Under the pieces are notes generated by a model, which did no database searches, was not told where the DNA came from, and saw nothing but the letters and a program-made list of their open reading frames with translations. The position numbers were made by a program, and so were the translations under genes. From Limnoperna fortunei (taxonomy: Eukaryota; Mollusca; Bivalvia; Mytilida; Modiolidae), in the NCBI GenBank assembly GCA_944474755.1, contig OX104115.1, positions 71,524,993 to 71,588,992 of the forward strand: a stretch of DNA of 64,000 bases. The letters run 5' to 3'. This document shows positions 37,801 through 48,900 of this stretch, piece after piece. The number at the start of each line of letters is the position of its first letter. Position 1 is the first letter of the stretch.

Positions 37801-40800
37801 TTCTTTCCTCCATTTTGACTCGACTTCTCGTATGTTATCGCAACTGCGTAAAATAATGCAAAACTCGACACGAGAAGAAAATACAGATGAAATGTGTTTT
37901 TTTTAAATGTTATATTTATAAAACATTTATTTTTTAACCAAAGTATTTTAATTTTTGATGTTATACAAAAAAACGTGCAATGATAGTTGACGTGAATTAT
38001 TTTTCGTCTGCTTCTGACTGGCGATACTTGATGTGAACTGATATTTGCTGCCATGACTTGTGATGGTCTGCCGTGTTAATTCGTCTGCTGATACAAGGTC
38101 CATAAAAACAAAGCCAATCTTGTTTATTGGTAAGTGTCTATTTCTTACTTTATGATTGCACAATTTGTACATGTTTCCAACAGAATTTTAAACAGACATG
38201 TGACGTTGTTCAGCCTCTGCTGCAGGAAGAATAATTTTCCGCCATTTTCGCTGCTCATATCTGGGTAATGGGAGAAGAACCTTTTGCGAGTTTCTATCCA
38301 ATTGTACCATTTAACTGAATTTAAACAGCCAAAATAAAAAAATGACAATCTACTTTAAAATGTAATCTTTCACCTGCTCCCCCTTTCTGTTATTGGTCGC
38401 TGCGTTAGCGACCAATAACAAAAGGGGGTAGCAAGTGTAAGATTTAATTGTAATTATAGATTGAAAAATTGAATTATAAGTATAACCAGTCTATTATAGT
38501 TAGCAAGTAGTTCCTGCCATTTAGCTTTTGTCATGTATATAAGGCAGACAACCAATATTTTTACCTTAAATGGACGTTCCTGTTTATACAAGTAAAGAGG
38601 CTGGTAATACTGAACTGTACCTTGATAATTTTCACACATTATTTTGTTCCAATTGTATTTTAATATAATTCTACTTAATACATGTTACAATGGATTACAT
38701 TGCATTGACGCTGATTTATGTATTTTTATCCAATAAACTGATTGATTGATTGATAATTAAATTGAAAATTGAGTTCTATTAAGAAATAGCTCTTGTTTAG
38801 CTTGTACATGTTATTAATAATGTTATGATTTTATTGTTAATCTTAACTGTATATTTTTCAGAAGCAAGACACAGAAGTATTCTGGCAGTCACTTGCTTGC
38901 AGAACCTACACAAATATAAAGTTGGGTGTTCAAATAATGAAACTGATTGTTGGACTGGACAATTGGCCACAGTTTGACAGGCAGCAACATAGATGAGACT
39001 AATGAACAATGTGTCAAATTGGCCCTTTTAAGGGCCACCAAAGTTATTCAAACAGAATCTAAATTGTGTGATGCACATTTTTTAAACAAAATTAATATAA
39101 AGCAGTATTTTCATACAATTGCTATCAAATTAAACAATACCATTCTAAAATTTTGCCAAAATGTCTAAAAAAATATACTACACAACTGTAATCAAGGCAA
39201 CTGAATAAGTGAGCACTGAAAGACAAAAATCCATGAAATGAATTAGAAGCTAGTGACAAAGCTTTATTTTGAGGTTTCTATTTTTATTAAGGCCAATGCC
39301 CTATAGTCATCAGTCTGTCTTTCTGTTTGTCTGAAACTAATCTTGTCCATGCTATAACTTTTTTATCTTTTGAGGTAGGCTTTTGATATGGTATGTGGGT
39401 ACATGTAGATAATATCAAGACATTAGTCGCATACCATGGTTGATAACCTTTCACCTTGACTTCAAGGTCAGCTGGACCACAGAGATGGATTCCATCTCTG
39501 AGACTGATCTAGTTTTTACTGTCCTACACTAAGTGCAATGTACAGAGATAGTTTAACCAGGCTCACAGTTAATAACTGATCATTAATCAGCTGTTATTGT
39601 TATGTTTTGCTTAAAAACATTAATCTACAAGAAAATTTACAAGACAATTTTTCCTAAAACTTTCAGAAAGTTACCAGATCACTGTGATATACATGTATAT
39701 CAGTACAGTGCTAATTTTAACCACTGAATTTAAACTGTTTTTATTTTTCTGTTCTAAATGGCTCACAAATGCTAAGTGTAATTTTTATATTTCAAAACTT
39801 TTGTCTTTCTTTGGAATGTAAGTCCATGGGTGAAAAATAAGTTTTTTATAAGAAACTATTTCATGGCGTACATTTTTTATTGGAGGAGGATGCTGGAGTA
39901 CCTGTCCTTTTGCAGGAAAACCTTCAATCTTTATCAACTTAATTATAGCAGTTGAAAGTCTACTCTTCAAACTCTGTGTTCCAGAAAATTTACAGGTGTG
40001 ACATTAGTACCATCCCCAATAGTGACAGGAGTCTCTTGCTTGCTTCTCCCTTTATGTCATTGATGAAATAAAATGATCTATAGTATAATTGTATACATTT
40101 ACAAGGATGGTTGGTTTGATTGAATGTTTATAGCCAGTCAGCAATTTTTCAGCTATACCATGGCATCCAGTTAAAATTGGGGAGGAAGCTGTAGTACCTG
40201 GAGAAAAACCATACCATTGGTAGGAAAATTAGATAATAATTGAAGTCAAGTGCACCCTGCCAGCAGTAGACTTGAACCCACAACATCATGGGTGACAGAT
40301 CATGTGATCAATAGTAGACTAACAATCTTAACCACCCAACCACACTGAGGCCACCAAGGATGGTTTGAGTTGTTTTATTATGCAAAATTTATTTTGGAGG
40401 AAATTTTAACACATTATCCCTTGGATTTACACATAACTGTTCAAATTGGATGTCTGCTTTACGTCCAGCGAGCAGCATTTCAGCTATATTCAGGACGGAA
40501 ACAACTTAACAAACAATAAATCAACGGAAAATGGGGGTTGGATGTGTCACAGGGAATACAATTATGACTGCCACTGGAAAAGTATGGAGTTTTTGCCAAG
40601 GGCGGAATATTTAGCCTTTTGTAGCGGCTACAATGAACCTACTCTTTTTGGAAATCTACAAAAGGGGTCCTTATCGTGCAAGGAGCGTGGCACTATCCAA
40701 ACACGTTACCCACTATGGTCCGCGGTCAGGCTTTCCGTATTATGACCTGACAACCCCCCAACGAGAGGGTCTCCCTTTCCACCACCCGGGGACGCGCTGG

Positions 40801-42344
40801 GCTGCTCTGTGGGTCGAGCACTGGGAACCCTCCCAGTATGGTCACATGCGTATGTCAGCTAAAAAAAAACAGAGACCCTCTCAAATACCATAGAAATACT
40901 CTAAAATCGTTTTTTGGCCGGGGTCTACGCCCCCTCTGTCCCCCACCAAGCATTTTCCTAGGACCCACAAGGGACTTTTAACGGTCCCCATACCCCTTGG
41001 CGAAATTATCAGGAATGTATCAGGAATTCTACCAAAATTGTGTTGGTAATATGAAATATAAAGTTTTTAAAACTTGTAACCAGATTGTAACCAGTTACAA
41101 ATACATCAGGTCCAATTGAAGGACTTTTTTTAGGACACATATGATTTACAATTGTGGATCAAAGAAGGTAAAAACATCTTATACTATAGAAAACCTCAAA
41201 ACAGGGACAGTCTATATACTAAGTTTTATAGACTGTGACTGCCTAGGACCAATATTGAAGGGATATCGCTCGCCAGATAGGTCACACCTATTTACATATT
41301 ATTGTCAATGCAGATAAGGTAAGGCAGAATGTGAATATGTCAAATTATACTAAATGCCAAAACCCACTTCGAAAAATTTGTTTGCTTGCATATTTGCATT
41401 ATTCTATATTTTACCTTTTTATTACGAAAATTCAGTAGAAAAAATGTAGATACGATAACCTGTCCCTGTTTTATAATATGCCTCTGATGTTAACTTGTTA
41501 CAAATCGTCCTTGACTTTTGCTACGGGAATTTTACATAATAAATCCGCCATTTTTTGTTTCTAAAGGGACCTTACGATGTTTAAAAATGTTCGTCTGCTT
41601 TCGTAACGTTCAATGGTATTCGGACAAACCCCGAGACTTTTCCCGCCATAACTGCAGACGACATCACCCGAAGGATTTCGAGTAGACAACAATCGATTGT
41701 TCCTAAAGTACACTTCCGTTCTAATTAAGGTTATATTTTAGCATGGAAAATCGCCCTTTCAAAATTTAAAAACTGTCATATTTCAAAACACTGGATATCT
41801 CGAGGAAATAATTATTGAGTTCAAAAAGTAGAATTCTTGATCTACAAAAGGAGCATAAGCTGAACCATACGCGGTAAGCAGTTTTCATTTTTCACGCAAA
41901 AAACACTCTCCACAATACGTCAACACTTAGTATAAGTACATTTTGTCAGGTGATTTTGTGTGTACTTGTATAATTGTCATATATTTTTTCAATGGTTTGC
42001 AATACAGTTGGCTTCTCTTAAGATTTGTCTTATTCTTTCCGACGACTTATTTCTCATCACGTGTTTCTCATGTGTTTGGAGTGGTTGAACTTCCAAGTTC
42101 TAACCAGGTCACTGATATAACCGGGTCACTCCTAACTATTATTGTCTTTTGTAGCTTTTACTGTTTTGGTTTACTATATTGGCCATGACGATTTATGATG
42201 TTCATTGTAAATGTGTTTATTAAACCTACATATACATAATGCCACTACATAAGCGTAATACGACCAGATCACGACAGATGTTATGAAAACAACAGGGAAC
42301 CATCGAATACATGAACAACAAATTCTGACAGCAGCAGGAGCCAT
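25783..42344 (-). CDS. ZDHHC20: DHHC palmitoyltransferase, ZDHHC20-like (ZDHHC2/15/20 group), 11 exons, complete
   Basis: Coding exons in transcript order: 42344-42230, 36497-36471, 35485-35391, 34206-34086, 33646-33577, 33104-33072, 32589-32469, 31284-31152, 29576-29450, 26718-26632, 25897-25783. They join to 347 residues without a stop (human ZDHHC20 is about 365). The enzyme transfers palmitate from acyl-CoA to cysteines of cytosolic-face membrane proteins. Membrane segments lie near 15-35, 48-65, 163-190 and 204-228. The cysteine-rich domain runs from about 122, [19 protein letters not shown], to the catalytic DHHC at 149-152, followed by [13 protein letters not shown] TTxE-type STLE is at 236-239. 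ESFRSPIF and KNGFSLG match ZDHHC20 well, as do the FPT and late RWMEEG positions. The start is MAP, as in vertebrate ZDHHC20, with a Cys cluster at 9-12. The gene diverges from the VWA3-like gene. Ortholog choice within the subgroup is inference. Confidence 0.94.
26632..26718 (-). CDS. ZDHHC20: ZDHHC20-like exon 10
   Basis: It encodes [20 protein letters not shown], then SYQTMGQTE. The GDG-SFPT motif of the family is recognisable. The acceptor is tttccag and the donor gttaga. Confidence 0.85.
26812..27275. mobile_element. Mutator-like MITE, second copy, 9 bp target duplication
   Basis: The ends CATCCTCACAAGTCAGGG and CCCTGACTTGTGAGGATG are inverted. AGTGAATCT flanks both sides (26803-26811, 27276-27284). 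It lies in ZDHHC20-like intron 9 and has the same family ends as 1342-1816. Confidence 0.82.
27763..27970 (-). repeat. SINE fragment, reverse, worn
   Basis: AATGCCACTTTGAGCAATTT and ACCATGGTGTCCAGTG match the tail and middle of the 11326 copy. The head is barely recognisable. Confidence 0.5.
29010..29167. mobile_element. Small MITE with CATACCCGTAGCCAG ends
   Basis: The inverted ends are CATACCCGTAGCCAG and CTGGCTACAGGTATG, about 158 bases in all, flanked by ATATC on both sides. The internal G-run and C-rich GAACCCCTCGAACCCC are typical of widespread invertebrate non-autonomous elements. Confidence 0.6.
29450..29576 (-). CDS. ZDHHC20: ZDHHC20-like exon 9
   Basis: It encodes [20 protein letters not shown], then a stretch ending HWFLPIYT. 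This matches the NGFSLG and WLLPI segments typical of ZDHHC2/15/20. Confidence 0.93.
30016..30385. mobile_element. MITE with GGCCAAA...TGTGTGTTT inverted ends
   Basis: Inverted ends of about 30 bases contain AAAATGTGTGTTT; TAA flanks both sides. An A-run occurs at 30300-30323. Related copies lie at 36906-37229 (inverse, one end lost) and 54590-54967. Confidence 0.65.
31152..31284 (-). CDS. ZDHHC20: ZDHHC20-like exon 8, fourth membrane segment
   Basis: It encodes [20 protein letters not shown] through [13 protein letters not shown]. The acceptor is attacag and the donor gtcagt. Confidence 0.93.
31771..32115 (-). repeat. Two adjacent reverse SINE fragments
   Basis: 31771-31985 covers the tail to the middle and ends near the GTGTTGACAGATCATGTG head. 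A second tail piece starts at 31990 and reaches a head ending ACTGAGTCCC. Both have the GTTTAATGCCACTTTC or GTTTAACGCTATTTTC tail form. Confidence 0.6.
32469..32589 (-). CDS. ZDHHC20: ZDHHC20-like exon 7, third membrane segment
   Basis: It completes [18 protein letters not shown] and the membrane segment [19 protein letters not shown], ending FIEFWT. The donor is gtaagt. Confidence 0.94.
33072..33104 (-). CDS. ZDHHC20: ZDHHC20-like exon 6, catalytic DHHC
   Basis: This 33 nt exon encodes [11 protein letters not shown] with the catalytic tetrad. The Trp codon is split over the next junction. The acceptor is tttcag and the donor gtaagt. Confidence 0.93.
33577..33646 (-). CDS. ZDHHC20: ZDHHC20-like exon 5, zinc-binding region
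   Basis: It encodes [20 protein letters not shown], then CG. These are the first Cys/His ligands of the cysteine-rich domain. The acceptor is tttcag and the donor gtaagt. Confidence 0.93.
33686..34126 (-). repeat. 46 bp minisatellite copying the exon 4 donor of the ZDHHC20-like gene
   Basis: On the plus strand CTTACTGCCTGAATGTGTTC or a close variant starts at 33735, 33781, 33827, 33873, 33919, 33965, 34011, 34057 and, 24 bases later, 34081. In the transcript each copy reads the exon end CATTCAGGCA followed by GTAAGTT. One copy (34011) has GGAAGTAAG. Confidence 0.92.
34086..34206 (-). CDS. ZDHHC20: ZDHHC20-like exon 4
   Basis: It encodes [20 protein letters not shown] to VLNRTHSG. The donor is GGCA|gtaagt. 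The last bases of this exon and its donor are the founding unit of the 46 bp minisatellite in the next intron. Confidence 0.88.
34300..35157. mobile_element. Mutator-like element with 10 bp target duplication and coding relic
   Basis: GTTTAAAATT flanks both sides (34290-34299, 35158-35167). The inverted ends share TTCAACCTATGCCAACATTT. Inside are a 52 bp tandem duplication (34557-34660) and an open frame at 34605-34922. It lies in ZDHHC20-like intron 3. Confidence 0.72.
34605..34922 (+). pseudogene. FLYWCH/MULE-like coding relic
   Basis: The open frame contains [17 protein letters not shown], which resembles the stretch after the FLYWCH zinc finger in many invertebrate FLYWCH/MULE-type proteins. 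[12 protein letters not shown] follows; the rest is unrecognised, and the first ~20 residues come from the 52 bp duplication. There is no visible zinc finger or DDE catalytic core, so it is a fragment. It is antisense to the host gene. The family call rests on memory of one motif. Confidence 0.4.
35391..35485 (-). CDS. ZDHHC20: ZDHHC20-like exon 3, second membrane segment
   Basis: It encodes [20 protein letters not shown], then [12 protein letters not shown], matching the WSYWxTIFT region of the family. The acceptor is ttttcag and the donor gtaagt. Confidence 0.9.
36471..36497 (-). CDS. ZDHHC20: ZDHHC20-like exon 2, 27 nt
   Basis: This micro-exon codes for TVPSIAEK between the first two membrane segments. 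The acceptor is gtttcag and the donor gtaatg. It is called because only this piece joins exons 1 and 3 in phase. Confidence 0.8.
36843..36859. repeat. Run of 17 G
   Basis: An unbroken G tract in ZDHHC20-like intron 1, close to a truncated MITE copy. A shorter G run at about 54665-54678 lies inside a copy of the same MITE family. Confidence 0.8.
36906..37229 (-). mobile_element. Truncated copy of the 30016 MITE family
   Basis: TATACAGTCATTAAATGAGC, GAAGTGTGAAAATAGAACTA and AGGTAACCGTAAACACACAT match the inverse of 30016-30385. The GGCC end is missing. Confidence 0.6.
38359..38447. repeat. Long near-perfect hairpin
   Basis: The inner arms are TGTTATTGGTCGC and GCGACCAATAACA around the loop TGCGTTA. 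The arms continue outward through CCCCCTTT/AAGGGGG to about 40 bases each. Confidence 0.8.
39296..39515 (+). repeat. Single-core copy of the 13040 element family
   Basis: GTCATCAGTCTGTC, TATAACTTTTTTATCTTTTG and AGAGATGGATTCCATCTC match head, core and tail of 13040-13580 with one core unit only. Confidence 0.65.
40110..40355 (-). repeat. SINE copy, reverse
   Basis: It has tail CAGCAATTTTTCAGCTATAC, middle CATGGCATCCAGTTAAAATT and head side CCACACTGAGGCCACC. A further worn piece lies at 39850-39985. Confidence 0.6.
40445..40845 (-). mobile_element. Second copy of the 16822 SINE
   Basis: It shares GGATGTCTGCTTTACGTCCA, TATGGAGTTTT and ACTATGGTCCGCGGTC with 16822-17230 at high identity and in the same orientation. 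It lies in ZDHHC20-like intron 1. Confidence 0.75.
40846..42229. other. Rest of ZDHHC20-like intron 1 nearest exon 1
   Basis: No exon is recognised. Base composition becomes less AT-rich and contains more CpG than the inner intron (for example 41560-41740), as expected near a promoter. Confidence 0.4.
42230..42344 (-). CDS. ZDHHC20: ZDHHC20-like exon 1 (start codon)
   Basis: ATG is at 42344-42342. The exon encodes [15 protein letters not shown] and then the first membrane segment [19 protein letters not shown]. The donor is gtaggt; it leaves in phase 1. The following intron is 5.7 kb. Confidence 0.9.
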
Positions 42345-42944
42345 TTTGTTTTCATTTCTAACTTCCCGATTTCATTATGTGCACTACGTCACAAATAATT
42401 GTGACCTTTCATTATAACAGAATTAATTATACAAATTAAATTATTTTAATTTTATTTTTATTATAACAGTTAATATACTAATTATTAAAACTTTGCAAAA
42501 GCGCACCTTGTGACTGGCCAAATACCGTGTTATCGATTATATATAGACAGTTATTTATTGATTGCCGATAGAGAAGGGAAACAACCTTTTGCCAAACAAT
42601 AAATTCTCGGCATTTTTCATTTACAAAATAAATCGAGATAATTATCTAGCTAAAAATCCGAGAATTGCCGAATGCCAAGCAACTGCAGTTGTGTACAATA
42701 TGGCGATGCAGGATTTGGTTTTCCTTTTAATGTGATTTTCAACATCATTATGGAACAATATATTTCGCCATTTAGGAAAAAGTAAAAATGTACCAATTTT
42801 TATAGTTGTTTTGGTATTTTCACAAGTAATTTTCCCGCTACCCTGAAACAGGTTGTTCACTGCTGACACTTACTAAAGAAGATTTTTATCATCTATTTTT
42901 GAATAATTATATAACTATACAGTACTTTTGATTTAGCCATAATC
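42345..42944. promoter_or_regulatory. Head-to-head promoter region of the ZDHHC20-like and VWA3-like genes
   Basis: The 600 bases between the two divergent start codons must hold both 5' leaders and start sites. A CRE-like TACGTCA lies at 42385-42391, and AATGCCAAGCAAC at 42671-42683 has one good half (AGCAAC) of an RFX X-box. No TATA box position is convincing. Start sites are not visible from sequence alone. Confidence 0.6.
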
Positions 42945-42999
42945 ATGACAGCAGCGTTGTATGCAGTGGATCCTTACAGAAAGAATGCTTATTCTGACC
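42945..42999 (+). CDS. VWA3-like exon 1 (start codon)
   Basis: It encodes MTAALYAVDPYRKNAYSD and leaves in phase 1 at gtaagt. It is followed by a 5.5 kb intron. The start is chosen because it is the only ATG in the open frame that joins exon 2 in phase. Confidence 0.78.
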
Positions 43000-45900
43000 G
43001 TAAGTGCATGCTATTTTTTTCCTTTTCTTGGTAGTCCAGTTGTACTAGTAGCTCTAATTTTCTTGGCTATTGTGAGTTCAGTTACATTTTTCAGACAAGA
43101 GAGCTCATTGTTAGCCTTACATCTTACTTATTTTTTATATGATTATTATATATTTTAAAAAGCTGAATGTATAAAATTTATTGTGTAGAAAATGTGCTTG
43201 CATTGATGGTCAGTTGGATTAATGTATGAGGATTCATTATCTACAGTGATGATGTTATATAAATGATTGCATGTATAATATTCTAATCAAAGGGATAGTA
43301 TTATCATGATTATGATAGGAGGATATGAATATAGGTAACTAGACCACAGAGGAGGTCAGTAAGAACCTATTTTCTTATTTCATGGTCAGCAAGAGGGAAA
43401 CATCAGTTATTAACAATAACAGCTAATAGCCTCAAGCTCTTTATAAGAATAGATCAGGGCCAATTGGACAGTGTACCCTTGACACTACTGCAGACCACCA
43501 CCACGTGTATATGCCAGTTTTTAATGGCTAATGCTGTTTAAAATTTAGCAACATGAAGCTGGAGTTAAAATAACCTCATTACAGGATAAGAAGATACATA
43601 AAATTGATTTCAGGATGTAAGGCACATTGCACAATGCATGAAATTTCCATACATCCAATTTTCAAACATTATGATACTAGCAGGAATGAAAAAAAATATG
43701 TACAAAAAGGGAGCCTTGGTGGCCTAGTGGATAGTTGTTTAGTCATCTACTACTGAGCACACTGAGGTTGCGAATATAAGCATTAGTACATGTGTACAGC
43801 AGGCAGGGTGTGTTTGACTCCAACTTCCAAGAAGGTCAGCTTTTTCACTGGTGCCTCCCCAAGTAAAAATTGGACATCTTGATATACATAAAAAAATACT
43901 GAAATTTGTTTTAAATCAACAAACAGAGATCTGCAAACAATACAATAAAAACTTCCTGGTTGATAACTTGCTTACTAGTAAAACAATATACTAGTATAAT
44001 TCTGCTATAAATAAATGCAGATTTGGAAAAACAACATTTTCCATATTTTGTTCCCCATCCATTCATAATGATAAAAAGAACCTCAAAGGATTAATTAAAA
44101 GATATAACAAATACTAGATTTAATAAGTCTATTGTATTTTATCATACAATGCTGAAAAATAGTATTCATAAGCAAATCTGTGATATTCTATTTAAGGATT
44201 AACTGCAAAAATATTTTCTCCATCGAGGGATAACAAAATTTCCGTTTTGCACATTGTATAATCCGCGTAGTCTGGTTGCTAGACTAAGGTGCTAATGAAT
44301 TCACTTATTATATATCCTTTGCATTGTCAAGAGTAAATATGTTTGAATGTCTGTATGAATATAATGTTTGTAAAAAATTGCACCACATTTTTAGTGAACA
44401 TCAGAAAAAGATGTTTAAAACGATAAGACCATGAGTATATTACTGGTACAAGATTATCCACTGGTATGATCATTCAGAGATGCATACATGTACATAATAT
44501 GTACATATATGATATAGATCATATTTATGATCAATTTCAGCATCAGGTGATGTCTCTCGGGTAACTGTGGAACATTAATATCTAAAGTGGTATAAATTAT
44601 GCAAAGTTTTTAAATGAAATATTAATGTCAAAGATTATCAATCTTGATAAAATGTGAATAATATATTTTTTAATTCAATTTTTTAAAGTTATTCATTTAA
44701 CTTGAATTGTGTATGTATGAAGTTTATTTCTCTTGTTCATTCAAAATTCAACAACTTGTTAATTAAAACTTTTTAATGCTTTAAATTTTCAATTTCAGTT
44801 TTACAAAACGTCATTGTTCACAATCAACTGCTTTTGTTAAATACAAGTGCTATTTATGTATACCCTTCATAACACTTATTCTTGTTTAGATGTTTAAAAA
44901 GACATTAAAATTGACCATAAATGAGAAATAAAAGAGGTGATTGTATGCTTTAAATCCTGTTCAGACATAGGCTTAAAGCAGATAATAAAAATGGATTTTA
45001 TACTTAATTATATTTGCATAAACAATAGCAATGAAAGTTAAGTGATCAATATATTCAGGGTATAATTTAATTTCACGCTGATAACAGATTTTACATCTCA
45101 AACTTTTCACCTGAAGAAGTTTAAATAGATAAGACACAAAGTAAATTATTAAAATACTTTGTAATCTTTCTTACACTTCTTCCTGAGAGAACAGGTATAT
45201 GTATTGATTTTAAAAGTAAATAAAGTATTACATTGTGATATATTGGCATGTCTTAAACAATTATTTGATCTTTTTAAATACTTGAATGTACCTTGAAGAA
45301 CATAAAAATATTTGCTTATAAGCTGCTTATACAGCTTATACATTTATTGATAATCAGCAGATTTTATTTTCTTGTCTAATTCAATACTCTGTTTTATAAT
45401 ACTGATTGTCTATCATCTATAATCCTGTCCAAGGTGGGAGTTGGCACATAGTCCTAAAACTTCCAGTTTGTCTTCCCTGCCCCTTGGAGTAGATGTGCCA
45501 TTTCTTTTCCTCATCACCACCTTTGGTGGTTCTATTGCTGGTGTGCTGATGATCTATTGTTGGTAAACTTGTTGAATTACAGCGGTGTACTAGTAGTTTT
45601 ATTGCTTGTGTTCTAGTACTGCTTCTGGTGTTCTGTTGGTTCTATTGCTAGGGTACTGGTAAATCGACTGCTGGGGTTATGATGGTTTTATTGTTGGTAA
45701 ACTGGTGGATCTATTGCTGGTGTTCTATTGGTTGTATTCCTGGTGTTCTGCTGGATCTATTGCTGTTGTTTTGGTAGATCTATTGCTGGTGTACTGATTG
45801 ATGTATATAATTCCTTGTAAGCGCAACTCCTCCTAAACCGCTTGATGAAATTTAATGAAACTTAGCATAAAGGAAGTACATTATATGTAGATGTGCATGA

Positions 45901-48900
45901 AGGATTTTTATTGACCTCAGATATCATTAAGGGGAGATAATTGGACTTGAAAGCGATGCGGGGTATCCCGAGTGTGAGCATGCTCACAGTCCACACTTGT
46001 TTGTTTTTATAGTTAATTATTGCACCTATTACATGTATTGACAATTGCACACAGCTAATATGTACTGATATAGAGAAAGACTTCCTTCAGATTCTTTAGA
46101 TATTGTATTGTGTTTGGTTATTGATTGTCATTGACTGGTGGTTTTTAAGTCATTGTATAATACTTTAAGCCTATTGAAATGTGTATAAGTAATAAAACAT
46201 CTTGACAATTTAATAATATAATATACTTAATATACATATTAAAATGTAATTTATTTCTCTACTCTAAGGATATCTGGACTAAACCTCTGTTTAATTGACA
46301 TATCCCCCATATGCTATACAATAGGAAAATTTCTTGACCTAGTGTGCAAAATTGAAAGTGTAAAAAATAAAAAACAATGGTATATTGTTCTAAGGTTTAA
46401 TTCATGGTTGGAACAAGTATTAATAAGAGTTCTTTAACTTCCAAGTGGTCTCAAAATAAATCCAGCAACATGGCATGATCATGCAATGCTACTTACAAAA
46501 TTTCATTATTGTATCATTTATCATGGCTGAGAAAAATTAGTGGGGGTATAATTAAGAAATAATTCACAGAGGCTGTGGATTATCATTGTTTTACCACGAG
46601 GTGACCATTTATGTCGTATTATTTTATCCCGAGCGATAGTGAGGGATAAAATAACGACATAAATGGTCACCCCGTGGTAAAACAAGGATAAATCACAGCC
46701 TTCATGAATTATTTCTATTCTAATAAGACAATTAGAGTACATTTATAATATTTTCGTACCTATAGAAAACATCATGTCCGCCATAAACTGGCTGTTCCGT
46801 CAATGTAACACACAATATATTGCAACTGATAATTATAACGTGTGTCGCTATTTATAAGATTTATACGTCATATGCAATAGCTTTCCGGTGGGAGTTACAG
46901 TTTTGTAATTGGAACAGCCATTTAAAACACGCCCTTTTCAGCGTGTGTTGCTCATAGATAAATCATTTTTGTCTCGCCTGCGACGAAAGTCGCTGGAGGC
47001 GAGACATATGTATGGGAATCCGGCGGCGGCGGCGGCGGCGTAAACACTTGACATCTTGCTTCATATCTTTGTAAGCCCAAGCCCTAGGTCCATCAAATTT
47101 GGTCCAGAGGTAGCTTATGATGAGTACTTGCCAGTCAGTCACCTGTCACCTGACCTTGACCTCAATTTCACGGTCCAGAGACTACGTTAAAGTTTTTGGG
47201 TTACGACAGTTCCTCTGTAACTACTCATGGTAGGATGACAATATTTGGTGTATAGGTTGCTGATGACTAGTACATGACTGTCTGGTAGGTGTCACCTGAC
47301 CTTGACCTCAATTTCACGGTCCAGCGACTACGTTAAAGTTTTTGGGTTACGACAGTTCCTCTGTAACTACGCATGGTAGGATGACAATATTTGGTGTATA
47401 GGTTGCTGATGACTAGTACATGACTGTCTGGTAGGTGTCACCTGACCTTGACCTCAATTTCACGGTCCAGCGACTACATTAAAGTTTTTGGGTTACGACA
47501 GTTCCTCTGTAACTACTCATGGTAGGATGACAATATTTGGTGTATAGGTTGCTGATGACTAGTACATGACTGTCTGGTAGGTGTCACCTGACCTTGACCT
47601 CAATTTCACGGTCCAGCGACTACGTTAAAGTTTTTGGGTTATGACAGTTCCTCTGTAACTACACATGGTAGGATGACAATATTTGGTGTATAGGTTGCTG
47701 ATGACTAGTACATGACTGTCTGGTAGGTGTCACCTGACCTTGACCTCAATTTCACGGTCCAGCGACTACGTTAAAGTTTTTGGGTTACGACAGTTCCTCT
47801 GTAACTACACATGGTAGGATGACAATATTTGGTATATAGGTTGCTGATGAATAGTACATGACTGTCTGGTAGGTGCCATTTGACCTTGACCTCAATTTCA
47901 CGGTCCAGTGACTACGTTAAAGTTTTTAGGTTACTGCTGTTCCCCTGTAACCAAGCATGGTAGGATGACAATATTTGGTATATAGGTTGCTGATGAATAG
48001 TAAATGATTGTCTGGTAGGTGTCACCTGACCTTGACCTCAATTTAACGGTTCAGCGACTTCGTTAAAGTTTTTGTATTAGGACAGTTCCTCTGTAACTAT
48101 GCATAGTATGGTGACAATAATTGGTATACAGGCCACTGCTCATAATTAATGCTATTTACGTAATGCTTATGACGAAATTTATTTTCGTTACTGATGCGGA
48201 ATTCAGGCGAGACGTTTTTCTGTGTCCACACTTGTTTTACCACAGTTGTGGTCTCAAAGCCTTTAAAGCACGTCATATTAGAATTAAGGTTTTTCATCAA
48301 CAAACCAACTCACATACTACATAAGTGGAAGCAGGAGGTTTGGCATGCCAAACCTGGTTTAACCAACCATTTCTTTTGAAATGCCTGTACCATTGCTGTT
48401 TCTTGAACATTAATGTGGATTGTCTATTTTGACAGATTCCTTGGTGTTTGTTATTTTGCTTTTAATGTCATTTATGTTAATATAACATTATTATTTTAGA
48501 TGTATCATTTGACATGGGATACAAGTCTACAAGCATAGCAAAAATAAAAGTGGGACCTGCAGACAACACAGAGCGAGCTGTTGAAGAATACAACCCCGAA
48601 GTCAGCATCCAGAAAACACCAACACAAACATGGGAAATGGATGTCAGATCCCTCGTAAATTCAAAAAAATGGCTCTCACAGTATGGATTAAGGAGAAGTA
48701 AATTGACCCTGTACCAAATACTTCCTGTCATCGGGTTTAAAGTCAGTGATGGTAGGTCATTAATATTATTTTATAGGCATCATGTAAATGATTACTACAT
48801 TTTTCTGGATTTAATTTGGAAGAGTGTTGTGGGAGTGGCCATCGGGTACATAAGGTAGGGTGTCTGAAGCCTCTTTTCGGTAGCTAGTACATACATATAT

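Noticed and set aside
37728..38054. Open frame of 108 codons on the minus strand in ZDHHC20-like intron 1
   Set aside because: No family likeness and no splice link to the gene; exon 1 joins exon 2 in phase without it.
42642..42869. Minus-strand open frame in the divergent promoter
   Set aside because: It cannot join the ZDHHC20-like exons in phase, while 42344-42230 starts with the family N-terminus MAP and first membrane segment.
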